Assembly: GCF_002272945.1 (NCBI RefSeq)
Contig: NZ_NQMN01000002.1
Location: 186,001 to 250,000 of the forward strand
DNA from: Mycoplasmopsis agassizii
Lineage (GTDB): Bacteria; Bacillota_I; Bacilli_A; Mycoplasmatales; Metamycoplasmataceae
Direction: 5' to 3'
Length of the DNA: 64,000 nt
Part shown: piece after piece, positions 22,591 to 31,449 of the stretch
How positions within the stretch are numbered: the stretch's first letter is position 1
How the letters are laid out: every line of letters starts with the position of its first letter
Notes under the pieces: generated by a model
Told to the model about the DNA's origin: nothing
Database searches by the model: none
The model's input: only the letters and a program-made list of their open reading frames with translations
Translations under genes and position numbers: made by a program

Positions 22591-23120
22591 GCAACTATAG
22601 GAACTAGTTGCCCTTACACTTCTATTATTAGTGTATTGTAATTCTTCTTAGATACCAATTAATTGGTATCTAGGTATAAATAGAAGTAGTTGTTTTCTCT
22701 GTTTTCCTACTTCTATAATATTATTAAATTTAAGTTGATAAGTGTTGCCAGTTCATTTATTCATCGTAATTTTTTAAAAAGTAACTAGATTCTTAATTAA
22801 GAATTTTTCTAAGCAAGAAAAAGCCTTTTCTTGTTTACTTCCTTTGGTGTTTAAGACATCGTCTTTTGGTCCTTTAATTTAAGCACTAGCTTACTCCTTA
22901 TATTATTATTTTTGGTTAACTATATTTTTTCTATACTGTTTCTTGTTTATAGTTAATTGTTTCTTTTTTATGCATTTATGCAGATTCTTAATTTTGAATT
23001 AAACTGGCAATTTGTGTTTATTATACGTTGTTATGTTTTGGTAGTGTCTATCTACTAAATCCTTAGGTTATAATTTTAAGACCCGAGCTAGCGAATTAAA
23101 AATTTGCTAGCGAAGGTCTT
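22591..23120 (+). ncRNA. Candidate large structured RNA (about 530 nt)
   Basis: TATAAT 22579-22584 is followed at 22591 by hairpin GCAACTA/TAGTTGC (22591-22597, 22605-22611). Further stems: TACACT/AGTGTA (22615, 22630), a 12-bp palindromic stem (22649-22672), ATAGAAGTAG/CTACTTCTAT (22680, 22707), ATTCTTAA/TTAAGAAT (22789-22804), CAAGAAAA/TTTTCTTG (22814, 22826), AAGAC/GTCTT (22853), TTAACTATA/TATAGTTAA (22916, 22948), TGCAT/ATGCA (22971) and TTAATT/AATTAA (22988). The last is AAGACC-cga-GCTAGC ... GCTAGC-gaa-GGTCTT (23078-23120) with a T-rich tail. The internal cga/gaa could form tandem sheared G-A pairs. No known RNA family recognised. Confidence 0.4.
22649..22672. repeat. 24-bp perfect palindrome
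   Basis: TAGATACCAATT directly followed by its reverse complement, inside the hairpin-rich region. Could be a cruciform, a dimeric protein site or an RNA stem. Confidence 0.85.
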
Positions 23121-23265
23121 TTCTTATAAGATGAAGTTAAGAAAAATAGAAATTTAATTAATCAGGTTAAATAAATCAAAAATTAAGCAGATAATTAAGC
23201 ATCCACCAAAACAAAAAAATTAGCAAAAATAAATATCTGTTTTTAATTTATATTATAATATTAGA

Positions 23266-23446
23266 GCAGTTAAAATACTAGCTGCCGCTATACGAGTTAT
23301 CCATTACTCATAGTGAACATAAAAAATATTCTAGATTGTATCTAAATAAATTTAGATACTAAAAGCAACTAAAAATAACTTTGAAGTTTTAGTTAATGTG
23401 GTTATCATGTAAGTTTTTTAAAAACCACAAGGTTGAAAAACCTTTT
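23266..23446 (+). ncRNA. Candidate small structured RNA (about 180 nt)
   Basis: TATAAT 23254-23259 would start transcription close to 23266. Six stems follow almost without gaps: GCAG/CTGC (23266, 23282), CTAT-GAGT/ACTC-ATAG (23288-23313), GTATCTAAA/TTTAGATAC (23338, 23351), AACTAAAA/TTTTAGTT (23367, 23387), TGTGGTT/AACCACA (23397, 23423), and AAGGTT-GAAA-AACCTT (23429-23444) with a GAAA tetraloop and a short T tail, which looks like the terminator. No open reading frame. Family unknown; RNase P, tmRNA and SRP signatures were not seen. Confidence 0.45.
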
Positions 23447-23459
23447 AAAAATAATTATT

Positions 23460-23972
23460 AATCAGATGTTAGGCTTAGTTGCAGAAAAACCTTTATTAAG
23501 TGTATATTTATTTTGTTTCCTTAATTTATAGTAAAGACCATTCAATTTTTAAGTTATTTCTAGACATGAAACAAAGGTAGCAGAAAACTTTTTTCAATTT
23601 TTTTATCCATTTCTACTACCAATTTATAAATATTTTACTATCAGATTTACAAGATTTCTTCTTAACTTTCTAACTTGTAAATTAGTGCATTTTACTTTTT
23701 TGAGCAACTAAATTTTCATCATTAGTTTTGCCTGACAAGTCACTCCTTTAACTTGTCAATTAGTCATTTTTGTTTTTTATAGAGTTTTTCTTTGTTATTT
23801 AATTAACATCATATTTGCTTATTAATTTTGATTTTAGAGAAGGTTCTTATTGCTATTGTCCCTTCTTAACATTTTTCAATATATAATGAACTTTTAAGTT
23901 CAACATTTAATTATTAACATTCAATAAAATACATTTAAAAGGTTAAAGGGAAGCACTTATGCTTCCCTTTTT
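23460..23972 (+). ncRNA. Hairpin-rich segment ending in a terminator, possible small RNA(s)
   Basis: Stems GGTAG-AGAA/TTCT-CTACC (23576, 23611-23620), ATTTACAAG/CTTGTAAAT (23645, 23674), TGACAAGT/ACTTGTCA (23733, 23751), AGAAGG/CCTTCT (23838, 23861), GAACTT/AAGTTC (23888, 23896), and the terminator AAAGGGAAGC/GCTTCCCTTT (23945, 23961) with T5. The second and third stems are each followed by a similar ATTAGT...CATTTT...TTTTTT stretch. TATAAT at 23882-23887 could start a short RNA of about 80 nt. Boundaries are uncertain. Confidence 0.3.
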
Positions 23973-24012
23973 ATATTGCTTTTTTATGAAGAAGTAGTCG
24001 TTCAGGATAAAG

Positions 24013-24038
24013 AAAAAGCAAGATTTTTAAAATCTTGC
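24013..24038 (-). terminator. Terminator after the 24.1-kb coiled-coil gene
   Basis: GCAAGATTTT/AAAATCTTGC type stem at 24018-24038, followed on the minus strand by a T run (A's 24013-24017). Confidence 0.8.
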
Positions 24039-24081
24039 CATAGGTAAAACAGTTAGTTTTACAAATAAATAATGAATTTAA

Positions 24082-24708
24082 TTATTTTATATTGTTCTTT
24101 TTAAGAATAGCCTTTATGTTTTTAACTTGATCTTCAATAGTTTCCACTTTTGTTTCTAATTTAGCAACACGGTTATCAAGTTTTTCAACTGTTGTTTCAA
24201 GTTTAGCAACTCGATTATCTAACTTATCAACTGTTGTTTCTAGTTTTGCAACACGGTTATCAAGTTTTTTAACACGTTCTTTAATTTCACGGACTTCGTT
24301 TTCTAGGTTTCCTACACGTTTTTCCATCATTTTATTATGTGCTAGTTGCTCTTGAATGAAATTCGCTACCAATTTGTTAAATTCAGTTTGCTGACTGTTA
24401 AAAGCCTTTTGCTGAGTAATAAAATCATCGATTCTAGCAAATCCTTTAACCACGATGTCATGAAGCTCTTCAATAGTCATCTTTTTACCTCCACCTATTT
24501 TAACTCTTGGTTTTTTTAATGTATTAGTAGAAATTGTACAGGAAATTCCATCATTTATTGAAGGATTACATGATAAATTGAAATCTTCATAGTTTTTCAT
24601 TACCACTTTTAATTGGCCATATAATTCGGATAGTGTTTTAAAGTTTTTTTCTGGTATAGTTGTTACCTTTCTGCAGAAATGGCTTATTTTTTTACTTATT
24701 GGAGTCAC
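24082..24708 (-). CDS. DUF16-like coiled-coil protein 1
   Basis: 208 residues from GTG 24708, a near-leaderless start (minus-strand TATAAT at 24728-24723). The C-terminal half is a long coiled coil with the repeat K-L-D-N-R-V-A-K-L-E-T at heptad spacing, like the DUF16 proteins of mycoplasmas. The N-terminal 75 residues are related to those of the 61.5-kb gene (F-K-T near the start, then C-T-I-S), so the long form is probably real. An in-frame ATG at 24480 has a very strong SD (GGAGG), so a shorter product may also be made. Probably a cytoplasmic oligomer; function unknown. Confidence 0.7.
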   Translation of the reverse strand: MTPISKKISHFCRKVTTIPEKNFKTLSELYGQLKVVMKNYEDFNLSCNPSINDGISCTISTNTLKKPRVKIGGGKKMTIEELHDIVVKGFARIDDFITQQKAFNSQQTEFNKLVANFIQEQLAHNKMMEKRVGNLENEVREIKERVKKLDNRVAKLETTVDKLDNRVAKLETTVEKLDNRVAKLETKVETIEDQVKNIKAILKKNNIK

Positions 24709-25086
24709 CTTTCTGCTTTTTAATTATACTTTGCAATTTTTAAAAACTTGAAAAGTGCTGATCAAGGCGTGAAATTTGTGAAAAAATTTCACATTTTGAT
24801 TAATAAAATTGACTAATTAGTAGTTCGCTTAGGTTTCTTGAAAATCTATTTTTTAGTAGAAAACGTAAATATTTAAGTTTTAAATAATCATCTTAAATCA
24901 TTTATGAGTATCCACAAGTTTTTCGAATAACTTTCCCTCTACCTAAAAAAGCTTACAAATTCAAAAAAAGGCTAAAATAGTTTTAAATTTGCCAAAAATT
25001 GCAAAAGCAATGTGAAATATTTCACATTATGATTATTTTTTTGGCAATTATCACAGTCTATTCCTGCACGCAATTATAATAAACTC
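24709..25086. promoter_or_regulatory. Divergent promoter region with two related inverted repeats
   Basis: Between the coiled-coil gene (minus) and the ABC importer (plus). Contains a perfect 20-bp palindrome AATGTGAAAT/ATTTCACATT at 25009-25028 and a related inverted repeat GTGAAATT...AATTTCAC at 24769-24792. These look like operator sites for one regulator. TATAAT 25075-25080 is the -10 box of the importer operon and ends 6 nt before its ATG. Confidence 0.65.
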
Positions 25087-26862
25087 ATGCCTAAAAATCA
25101 CACTGATGAAAAACTAGAAAACGTTGCCGCGATTGACGAGACAATTGCGTTTTCACATAAAACTTCAAGACCACGGATCAAAGTCGAAAACTTAGTTATC
25201 GACTTTGGTGAAACATTAGCAGTTGATGATGTTTCATTTGAAGTTAAAGATGGCGAGTTAGTTACCTTGCTTGGACCTTCGGGTTCAGGTAAGACAACTG
25301 CCATGAATGCTATTGCAGGATTGATTACTCCTACTGCTGGAAAAATTTCCTTCAATGGTGTTGATGTTACAAAGTGAACGCCACAAAAACGCAAGTTAGG
25401 ATTCGTTTTTCAAAACTACGCTTTATACCCTCACCTATCTGTTTATACCAACATTGCTTATCCTTTAAAAAATGATAAGGAATGACAAACCAAAGTTCTG
25501 AATAAACGCTTGATTGCCCAAAATGCAGTCAACGCCATTATCTTCAAAGCAAATGGGGCTAACAATAATGAACTTATTAAGTATAACGACTTATTGCAAG
25601 CTAAAATTCATGAACCTTATAAACTGCAAAGAAAAATTGAACAAAAACTTGCAGATATGAATACTGAATATGAACTAGCTAGTGCCGAGGTTAGAAAAAC
25701 TAATTCAGCTTTTGAATTTAAAAAGAGCTGATTACAAAAAGCCACCATTGCTAAGTTAGATGAAATCAAACCAATGGCGAAAACTAACAAAGCTAAATAT
25801 CAAGAAGGAGTTAAAAAAATCCAAGTCACTTTCAACGAAAAAATGAAGTCAATTAAGGCTGAATTTAAAGCTGAAATCACTAAGAAAAAAGAGGTTGCTA
25901 AAAAAATCAAAGCAGCCATTAAAACTTCTAAAGAAGCTGCTGAACATAAAAACTTAAAATCCCAAAAAAGTGGTTTAGCAAGAAAATTAAATAGTGAATA
26001 CCGTAATTTTGAAAAAGAATTAATTACAAAATACGGTAAAGTCTTAAAAGTTTCTAATAAAACTTTAGAAAAGCAAATTGCTGAACTAAGTGTTGACATT
26101 ATTCCACTGAAAAAGATCATCCATAACGCCGTTATGGAAGTTAGTGAACGAGTGGATATTGTCAAAAACTTAGGTAAAAAACCTACTAAACTTTCAGGGG
26201 GACAGCAACAACGGGTAGCGATTGCTCGTGCGATTGTTAAAAAACCTAAGATCATCTTAATGGATGAACCTTTATCAAACTTAGATGCTAAATTACGTGT
26301 TTCAACACGTCAATGAATTCGGGAAATTCAAACTTCTTTAGGAATTACAACTGTCTTTGTTACTCACGATCAAGAAGAAGCGATGTCGATTTCAGATACT
26401 ATTATCTGTATGTCAACTGCTAAGGTTCAACAAATTGGTTCACCATTAGATTTATATAATAAACCTGCTAACTTATTTGTTGCTCGTTTCTTAGGGGTTC
26501 CTGAAATGAACATCTTTAGAGCAAAGATTGATGAGCAAAATAACTTATGAGTTGCTGATCATAAAGTTGAAACCCTACCTCAAAGTCTTCAATATAAATA
26601 TCCTGAAATTTATTTTGGTGTACGTGCCGAAGATCTACGTGAATCAGATCAACCTGTTTTTATAGGTCGTATTAAACACGTTGAATATCTAGGGAAAGAA
26701 ATTAAAGCAGTTTTAACTCTTAAAGGTGATGAATCAAAAGAATTTTTTGCTCACTTAAGAAACAAAACCCATTATTCAGTTGATGAAGAAATTGGTTTTG
26801 AAATTCGCCACCGTAAGTTCCACTTATTCGATGTTAAAACTGAAAAGCGAGTTGATCTCTAA
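25087..26862 (+). CDS. Sugar-type ABC importer ATPase (MalK/MsmK-like) with large insertion
   Basis: 591 residues. Walker A GPSGSGKT (63-70), Q-loop Gln109, signature L-S-G-G-Q-Q-Q (369-375), Walker B I-I-L-M-D-E-P (Asp393), H-loop His427, then a C-terminal TOBE-like regulatory domain. The Q-loop to signature distance is about 260 residues instead of about 50. The extra 200 (roughly 131-340) are Lys/Glu/Ala-rich and look helical or coiled, an insertion also known from other mycoplasma MalK-type ATPases. The ATG lies 6 nt after the -10 box, so the mRNA should be leaderless. Operon with two permeases. The substrate is not certain. Confidence 0.9.
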
Positions 26863-27905
26863 TGCGCAGTTACTTTTTAAAAAGATGAATTAAATTTCAA
26901 GCTTCAAGAATTAAAGGACAAAGTTTATTAATTCTTGATAAGCCAGTCAGTTTTTGAATTCCTTGATTAATGATTTTACCTGCCTTAATAGTTGTTACGC
27001 TATTTACAATTTATCCAGCAATTATTACAATTCAACGTTCGGGTAACTATCTAGAAGATCCTAGATTCAACATTAATCAAATGGTTCAAAATTTTGGCGC
27101 CGTTTATGAAAGAGTCGCTGATGATGTGTTTTTCCAAACAGGAATGCGTAATTCAGTAATTTATGCTTTACTGTCATTACCATTGACACTGATTATTGCG
27201 ATTTTAATTTCATCAGCAATTGCTCATGTTTATAAGCAAATTGCTCGTGGATTTTGACAAACTATTTTCTTTCTACCTTATTTGACAAACTCGGTAGCAA
27301 TAGCAATGTCATTTGCTTATCTATTCCAAACTAGTGGTGGAATTATTAACTCAATTTTGGGTGATCAAATTCAATGATTAGATTCAGGAGATGCACAAGG
27401 GTTTAAAGCCTTTTGAGTTATTCTGATTGAGGGAATTTGAAGAAATTTAGCTTTTAACGTTTTATTATTCACTACTTCTATGTTAAGTGTTGATAAAAAC
27501 AACTATAAAGCAGCATCAATTGATGGTGCAGGTACTGTAAAGCAATTCTTTACAATTACCATGCCATCAATTCAAAAAACAACTAACTTATTAATTACTT
27601 TAGGAATTATTGGTGGTTTAAAAGTCTTCCCACTAGCTTTATTCAACAATAATCCTAGTTTAGCCAACCTAAATGGTGGGGCTACCATGATGACCTATAT
27701 AACAGGAAAAGTTAGAGCAGGTGGTGTCAGTGACTTTGCTGATTCAGCTGCAGCATCTGTAATTATGTTCGCCTTAGGACTAGCCTTCACGATTGTCCTT
27801 AGAGGTGGTTATGGAAGGCTATTAAAATTAATTTCATGAAGATTGGAGCAAAATGTTTACAACAAGGTTAGCGCTTGAAAGAAAACTGCAAAAGTTCAGA
27901 GTTAA
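26862..27905 (+). CDS. ABC importer permease (MalF/UgpA-like)
   Basis: 347 residues, ATG overlapping the ATPase stop (TAATG). Several hydrophobic segments and the EAA loop of binding-protein-dependent permeases (A-A-S-I-D-G-A-G...F-F-T-I-T-M-P). Many UGA Trp codons. The reading frame runs past UGA 27838-27840 to TAA 27903-27905 and so overlaps the next gene by 53 nt. It forms the transmembrane channel together with the second permease. Confidence 0.9.
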
Positions 27906-28845
27906 GCGTACTGCAGAACGTAACTCGAAGCAAATAACCGACCGTTCAATTGCTTCAATTGTTACATCTTTCATCTTTAAGATGTCTATTTTAGTCTTTT
28001 TTGGAATCTTATTAGTATTTCCGTTTGTACTTCTAATTTCAGTTGCTCTGCATGCTGATTATACAAATGTTGATTCACAAGGATTAACCGTTGCTCAAGT
28101 ATTTGACAACGCCTTTAACTGAAATTCTTTTGAACAAGCATTTAGTAGTGGATACTGATTTGCTGCTTTTTATTCAGCAGTTTCAGTTGTTGCTTCGATA
28201 GTTTTTAAATTAATTGTCACAACTTTATTAGCTTATGCTTTCAGTTTTCCACGCTGAAGAGGTAAAAGACAAACTTGATTATTTTTATTATCGCTATTGA
28301 TTTTACCTGAAAGTGCTCTGCTTACTGGTCAGTTGTTAGTTATTAACTCGCTAGAATTAAACGGAAGCACAATTGGTTTAGTAACTGCCTTGGTTCTACC
28401 TTATGTGGCAAGTACTTTCCATGCTTTTATGTTAAAAAATTCATTCGAAATGATTCCTGATTCATTAAAATTAGTTGCTAAAATTGATGGTTTTTCAGGA
28501 GTTAAATTCTTCTTCAAAATTGCCTTACCAATGGTAAGTCCAACAACTTGAACGATTATTATTTTAACAACTCTAGCATCTTGAAACTCATTCTTATGAC
28601 CTTCAATCATCCTATCAGGTCAAGCTGCTGATTTAAAAAATTCATTGAAATATGTAGAAGTTATTTCTTTATGAACTATTCAATCAGGACAAGTAGATCG
28701 TGGTGATGGAGTATTAGATACTTTATTAAACGTTCGTTTAGCAGCCGCTTTACTAGCAATTGCACCGATCTTTATTCTATACTTTGTGTTTAGAAAAAAA
28801 ATCATGAATGCAATTTCTCGGCAAGGAAGGGCAATCAAAGGATAA
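27853..28845 (+). CDS. ABC importer permease (MalG/UgpE-like)
   Basis: 330 residues, ATG 27853 with TTGGAG SD inside the end of the previous gene. About six hydrophobic segments and an EAA loop (I-P-D-S-L-K-L-V-A-K-I-D-G...I-A-L-P). Partner of the upstream permease and ATPase. No binding protein follows directly; the P68-type lipoproteins 2.6 kb downstream are candidates. Confidence 0.9.
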
Positions 28846-28850
28846 GTTAA

Positions 28851-28876
28851 AACATCGCAAAGGCGATGTTTTTTTT
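28851..28876 (+). terminator. Terminator of the ABC importer operon
   Basis: AACATCGC (28851-28858) with GCGATGTT (28863-28870), then T8. Confidence 0.92.
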
Positions 28877-28939
28877 ACTTTTCTATATATTTTCTACCTT
28901 TGTATAGAAAATTTCTATAGTTTTACTGAAAGGGTAAAG

Positions 28940-28964
28940 AAAAAACAACCTTATTCGGTTGTTT
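28940..28964 (-). terminator. Terminator after small membrane protein 1
   Basis: AAACAACC/GGTTGTTT stem (28943-28950, 28957-28964), T run on the minus strand. It overlaps the end of the gene. Confidence 0.8.
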
Positions 28965-29400
28965 CTTGTTCATCATCAGATTTTGGTTTTGCATCAACTA
29001 TGTGATCAACTTCCTGTTTTTGCTCAGGATTTGCTTTTTCATTTTCTTCTAATTGAATAGCTTTTCAGATACTGCTTAAAGATATAATTCCAAATATTGG
29101 AAAGACTAATGCAAACCTGATATTCTTTTTAGCAACATCAAAGTTGTATCCTCTATTATTGATATCTCTATAAAGTGTAATAGCTATGATATAGTAAGCA
29201 ACCATAGAAATAATTGCTAATATAATCATTGCTATTGCTCTTCCATCAACTACGGTATTACCAATAACTGTGGCGTTTAAAAGTGTAGAAATAGATCTTG
29301 TAAAAAGGAAAACGAAAAAGAGAATTCAGAAAAGTGTTGCAAGAGCAAACATCATTACCATTATAGATGACAAAATCTTTAACGTGTTATGTGATTTCAT
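28951..29400 (-). CDS. Small membrane protein 1 (paralogous group)
   Basis: 149 residues from ATG 29400. Three hydrophobic segments and a short charged C-terminal tail rich in Glu, Asp and Lys. Of the four neighbouring small membrane proteins it is the most diverged, but it keeps the start M-K-x-x-x-x-L-K-x-L and the same topology. Function unknown. Confidence 0.68.
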
Positions 29401-29469
29401 AATCTTATTTTATACCATATTTGTTTAAACAACCAGATATTTTTAAGAGATTTCAGCGTTATTTTAATA

Positions 29470-29494
29470 AAAAAACAACCGAGAAAGTTGTTTT
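29470..29494 (-). terminator. Terminator after small membrane protein 2
   Basis: AAAACAAC/GTTGTTTT stem (29472-29479, 29487-29494) with a T run on the minus strand. Confidence 0.8.
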
Positions 29495-29498
29495 CAAA

Positions 29499-29948
29499 TT
29501 ATTGTTTGTTTTTGATTTCTCTTGCTTTTTCAATATAGTCTTCAGGCTCGCTATCTTCCATATCTTCTTTAATTCCACGATAGATATTAGCAGCTGCTAT
29601 GCTTGCTAAAACAAGTTGCAAAACAAAAATTGAAATTAAAACCAGTGTTCTTGCAGTATCAAATGAGCCCTTGTAATCAAAATTCGCCAGTTTTATATAA
29701 AGGATAATTGCAAGTACTATGTAAACTATGTAACACACTACAATTAATAGTAAAGGAGCAAGAAATTTAGCACCGACTAGAAATGCTGTTCTTGTATCGC
29801 TGATTACTAATTGGTTTTCACTTAGATTTGTCACAGCTAAATCAATTACAAAAGCTACAAGTAAAATAAATAGAAAAGCAATTGCAATTTGCATTGACAA
29901 GTATCATCAAGCTAGTGTTTTTAGTTTTTTATATTGTTTAGTTTTCAT
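29499..29948 (-). CDS. Small membrane protein 2 (paralogous group)
   Basis: 149 residues. ATG 29948 is chosen because two consecutive UGA codons (W-W) follow it in frame, and because members 3 and 4 also have L-x-x-x-A-W near the start. Three or four hydrophobic segments, an F-D-T-A-R-T-L-V motif before the last one, and a charged tail ending K-A-R-E-I-K-N-K-Q. Closest relative is the next gene. Function unknown. Confidence 0.7.
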
Positions 29949-30029
29949 AATAGACATTTTACCTTATTTACTATAAATATGAATTTATATAAAATAAATT
30001 AGATTGGCAATTTTTAAGATAAAAAGATT

Positions 30030-30052
30030 AAAAAAAGCAACAAATGTTGCTT
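30030..30052 (-). terminator. Terminator after small membrane protein 3
   Basis: AAGCAAC/GTTGCTT stem (30035-30041, 30046-30052), T run on the minus strand. Confidence 0.8.
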
Positions 30053-30054
30053 AA

Positions 30055-30531
30055 TTATTTATTGTTTTTCATCTCTCTTGCTTTAGTAATCAAATCTTCT
30101 TCATCAGATTCTGATGATACTTCATCTCTAATAGCACTATTAATTTTATGAAGTGCCACAGAACCTAGTATTAAAGGGAAGAAAAAGAGAGAAAGTATTA
30201 CTAATGTTTTAGCAGTATCAAACATTCCGCGTGGATAATATGAAAGTTTTGATCACAATACTAGTGTCAATGCAAAGTTAGCAATACCTAGTCCGATTAG
30301 TAATAAAGTTAATATAACGTATCCAGCAATATAGACAAAAAAGACTCTTAAAGCAACATCTGAAGAGTTAATTACATAGTCTGGGTTTTCTAGGTTTAGT
30401 GATGCAACTAAACTTAGATAGTTAATAATCAGAGTAATTAAAAAGATTCACCCCAAAACAGTAATTGCTATTCTAGTACCTAGATATGCCCAAGCAACTT
30501 TCTTGAGTCCACTATAATTTAAATTTTTCAT
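30055..30531 (-). CDS. Small membrane protein 3 (paralogous group)
   Basis: 158 residues from ATG 30531. L-K-K-V-A-W start, hydrophobic segments, F-D-T-A-K-T-L-V-I and the tail K-A-R-E-M-K-N-N-K, all shared with protein 2. A 12-bp inverted repeat (30585-30596 with 30605-30616) lies upstream in the leader or promoter region. Function unknown. Confidence 0.7.
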
Positions 30532-30620
30532 AAAATTAATTTTACTTGATTTTTATATAAATATTTTTTATATATTGATGTTTTTTCAACATTTTTGCTT
30601 TTGTAAAAATGTTGAAGAAT

Positions 30621-30644
30621 AAAAAAGCAGTCGCTAGACTGCTT
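30621..30644 (-). terminator. Terminator after small membrane protein 4
   Basis: AAGCAGTC/GACTGCTT stem (30625-30632, 30637-30644) with a T run on the minus strand. The stem includes the stop codon region of the gene. Confidence 0.8.
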
Positions 30645-31059
30645 CAGTTTTACTTTTTATAAATTCTTTGGCTTCAGCTAAGTAATCTCTTTCACCTAGT
30701 TGATTATCTTTAATTGCTTTGTAAATTCTAACAAGTGATACTAATGAAAGAATGGCTTGAATAATAAATATTGAAATAATTACTAATGCTTTTTCATCAA
30801 ATAAACTAATTTCTCGATAAGAAAGCATTAAGTAAAGGGCGATCGTAACTCCAATATAAGCCATAAAAAACATTACTGATATCAAAGTTAAAATTAAGTA
30901 GATAATCAAATTAGTAAAAAAAGTATCAAGGAATGTACCTGATGGAACAACAACAGGTAGAAAAATTATAATTATAGATGCTGCTAAAGCCACATTTGAA
31001 ATAAGACCTAAAATAAATTTAACTCATGCTAGTGTAAGTAATTTTTTTTGTTCTTTCAT
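30634..31059 (-). CDS. Small membrane protein 4 (paralogous group)
   Basis: 141 residues from ATG 31059 (L-L-T-L-A-W by UGA). Same plan as proteins 2 and 3: hydrophobic segments, F-D-E-K-A-L-V-I motif, R-I-Y-K-A-I and the charged tail D-Y-L-A-E-A-K-E. Each of the four genes has its own terminator, so they are probably transcribed separately. Confidence 0.7.
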
Positions 31060-31449
31060 AAGTCAATTATATGCTTTTTTATTAAAACCAAACAATTTAA
31101 GAGTTACTTTTTACTTAAATTAACTGGTTTATAAAGTTAATAACAGACTTATGAATGCAATTATTCTAAAATTTTTGTTAATTATGCAAATTTTTCCACA
31201 TTGCAATAAAGATTTGTGCCAGTTGCAAATTTTTTATTTTTTTTGCTATTATTTAGTGAGAGAGGTGTTATGACTTACGATCCATAGTCTAACCTTAAAC
31301 CTTCTTTGAAGGTTATTTTAATAACGTTTCAAACTAAATCAATTAAAAACGATTTATAAACTCAAAATTTTATAAATCTAATTCACAAAATCAAGCTAAC
31401 TACTTTTTTTATTAAAAGTAGTTACAAACCAATTTTAAAAAGGAAAATT
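31060..31449 (+). promoter_or_regulatory. Promoter and long leader of the P68-lipoprotein operon
   Basis: 390 bp. A TATTAT -10 near 31249 would give a leader of about 190 nt. The leader holds a hairpin AACCTTC/GAAGGTT (31299-31315), a 10-bp hairpin AACTACTTTT/AAAAGTAGTT just before the SD AAAGGA, and a 5-codon mini-ORF (ATG 31270 to TAG) preceded by GAGAGG. The structure suggests post-initiation control but could be fortuitous. Confidence 0.45.

Larger units (their letters stand above)
22320..24081 (+). other. Long hairpin-rich region without protein genes
   Basis: 1.76 kb with no open frame longer than a few tens of codons, even with UGA read as Trp. From 22591 to 23972 at least eighteen inverted repeats follow each other on the plus strand. 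Three positions show TATAAT directly followed by a hairpin (22579, 23254, 23882) and three show terminator-like hairpins (23078-23120, 23429-23446, 23945-23972). 22320-22560 holds the leader and promoter of member 4. Candidate RNAs are entered separately. Confidence 0.6.

Noticed and set aside
22830-22900. Minus-strand 11-codon ORF (GTG after AGGAG) in the hairpin-rich region
   Set aside because: Too short, no similarity or downstream gene to support a leader-peptide role.
12600-24000. CRISPR array or cas genes near the restriction-modification island
   Set aside because: The hairpins differ in sequence and spacing, there are no regular direct repeats with spacers and no Cas protein.
22320-24081. 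RNase P RNA, tmRNA or SRP RNA in the hairpin-rich region
   Set aside because: The RNase P core GGAAAGTCC and its complement, a tmRNA tRNA-like end and the SRP loop signatures were not found by eye on either strand.
25098-26255. Long minus-strand frames opposite the ABC ATPase and other genes
   Set aside because: They are antisense shadows of well-supported genes, lack SD sites and show no family motifs.
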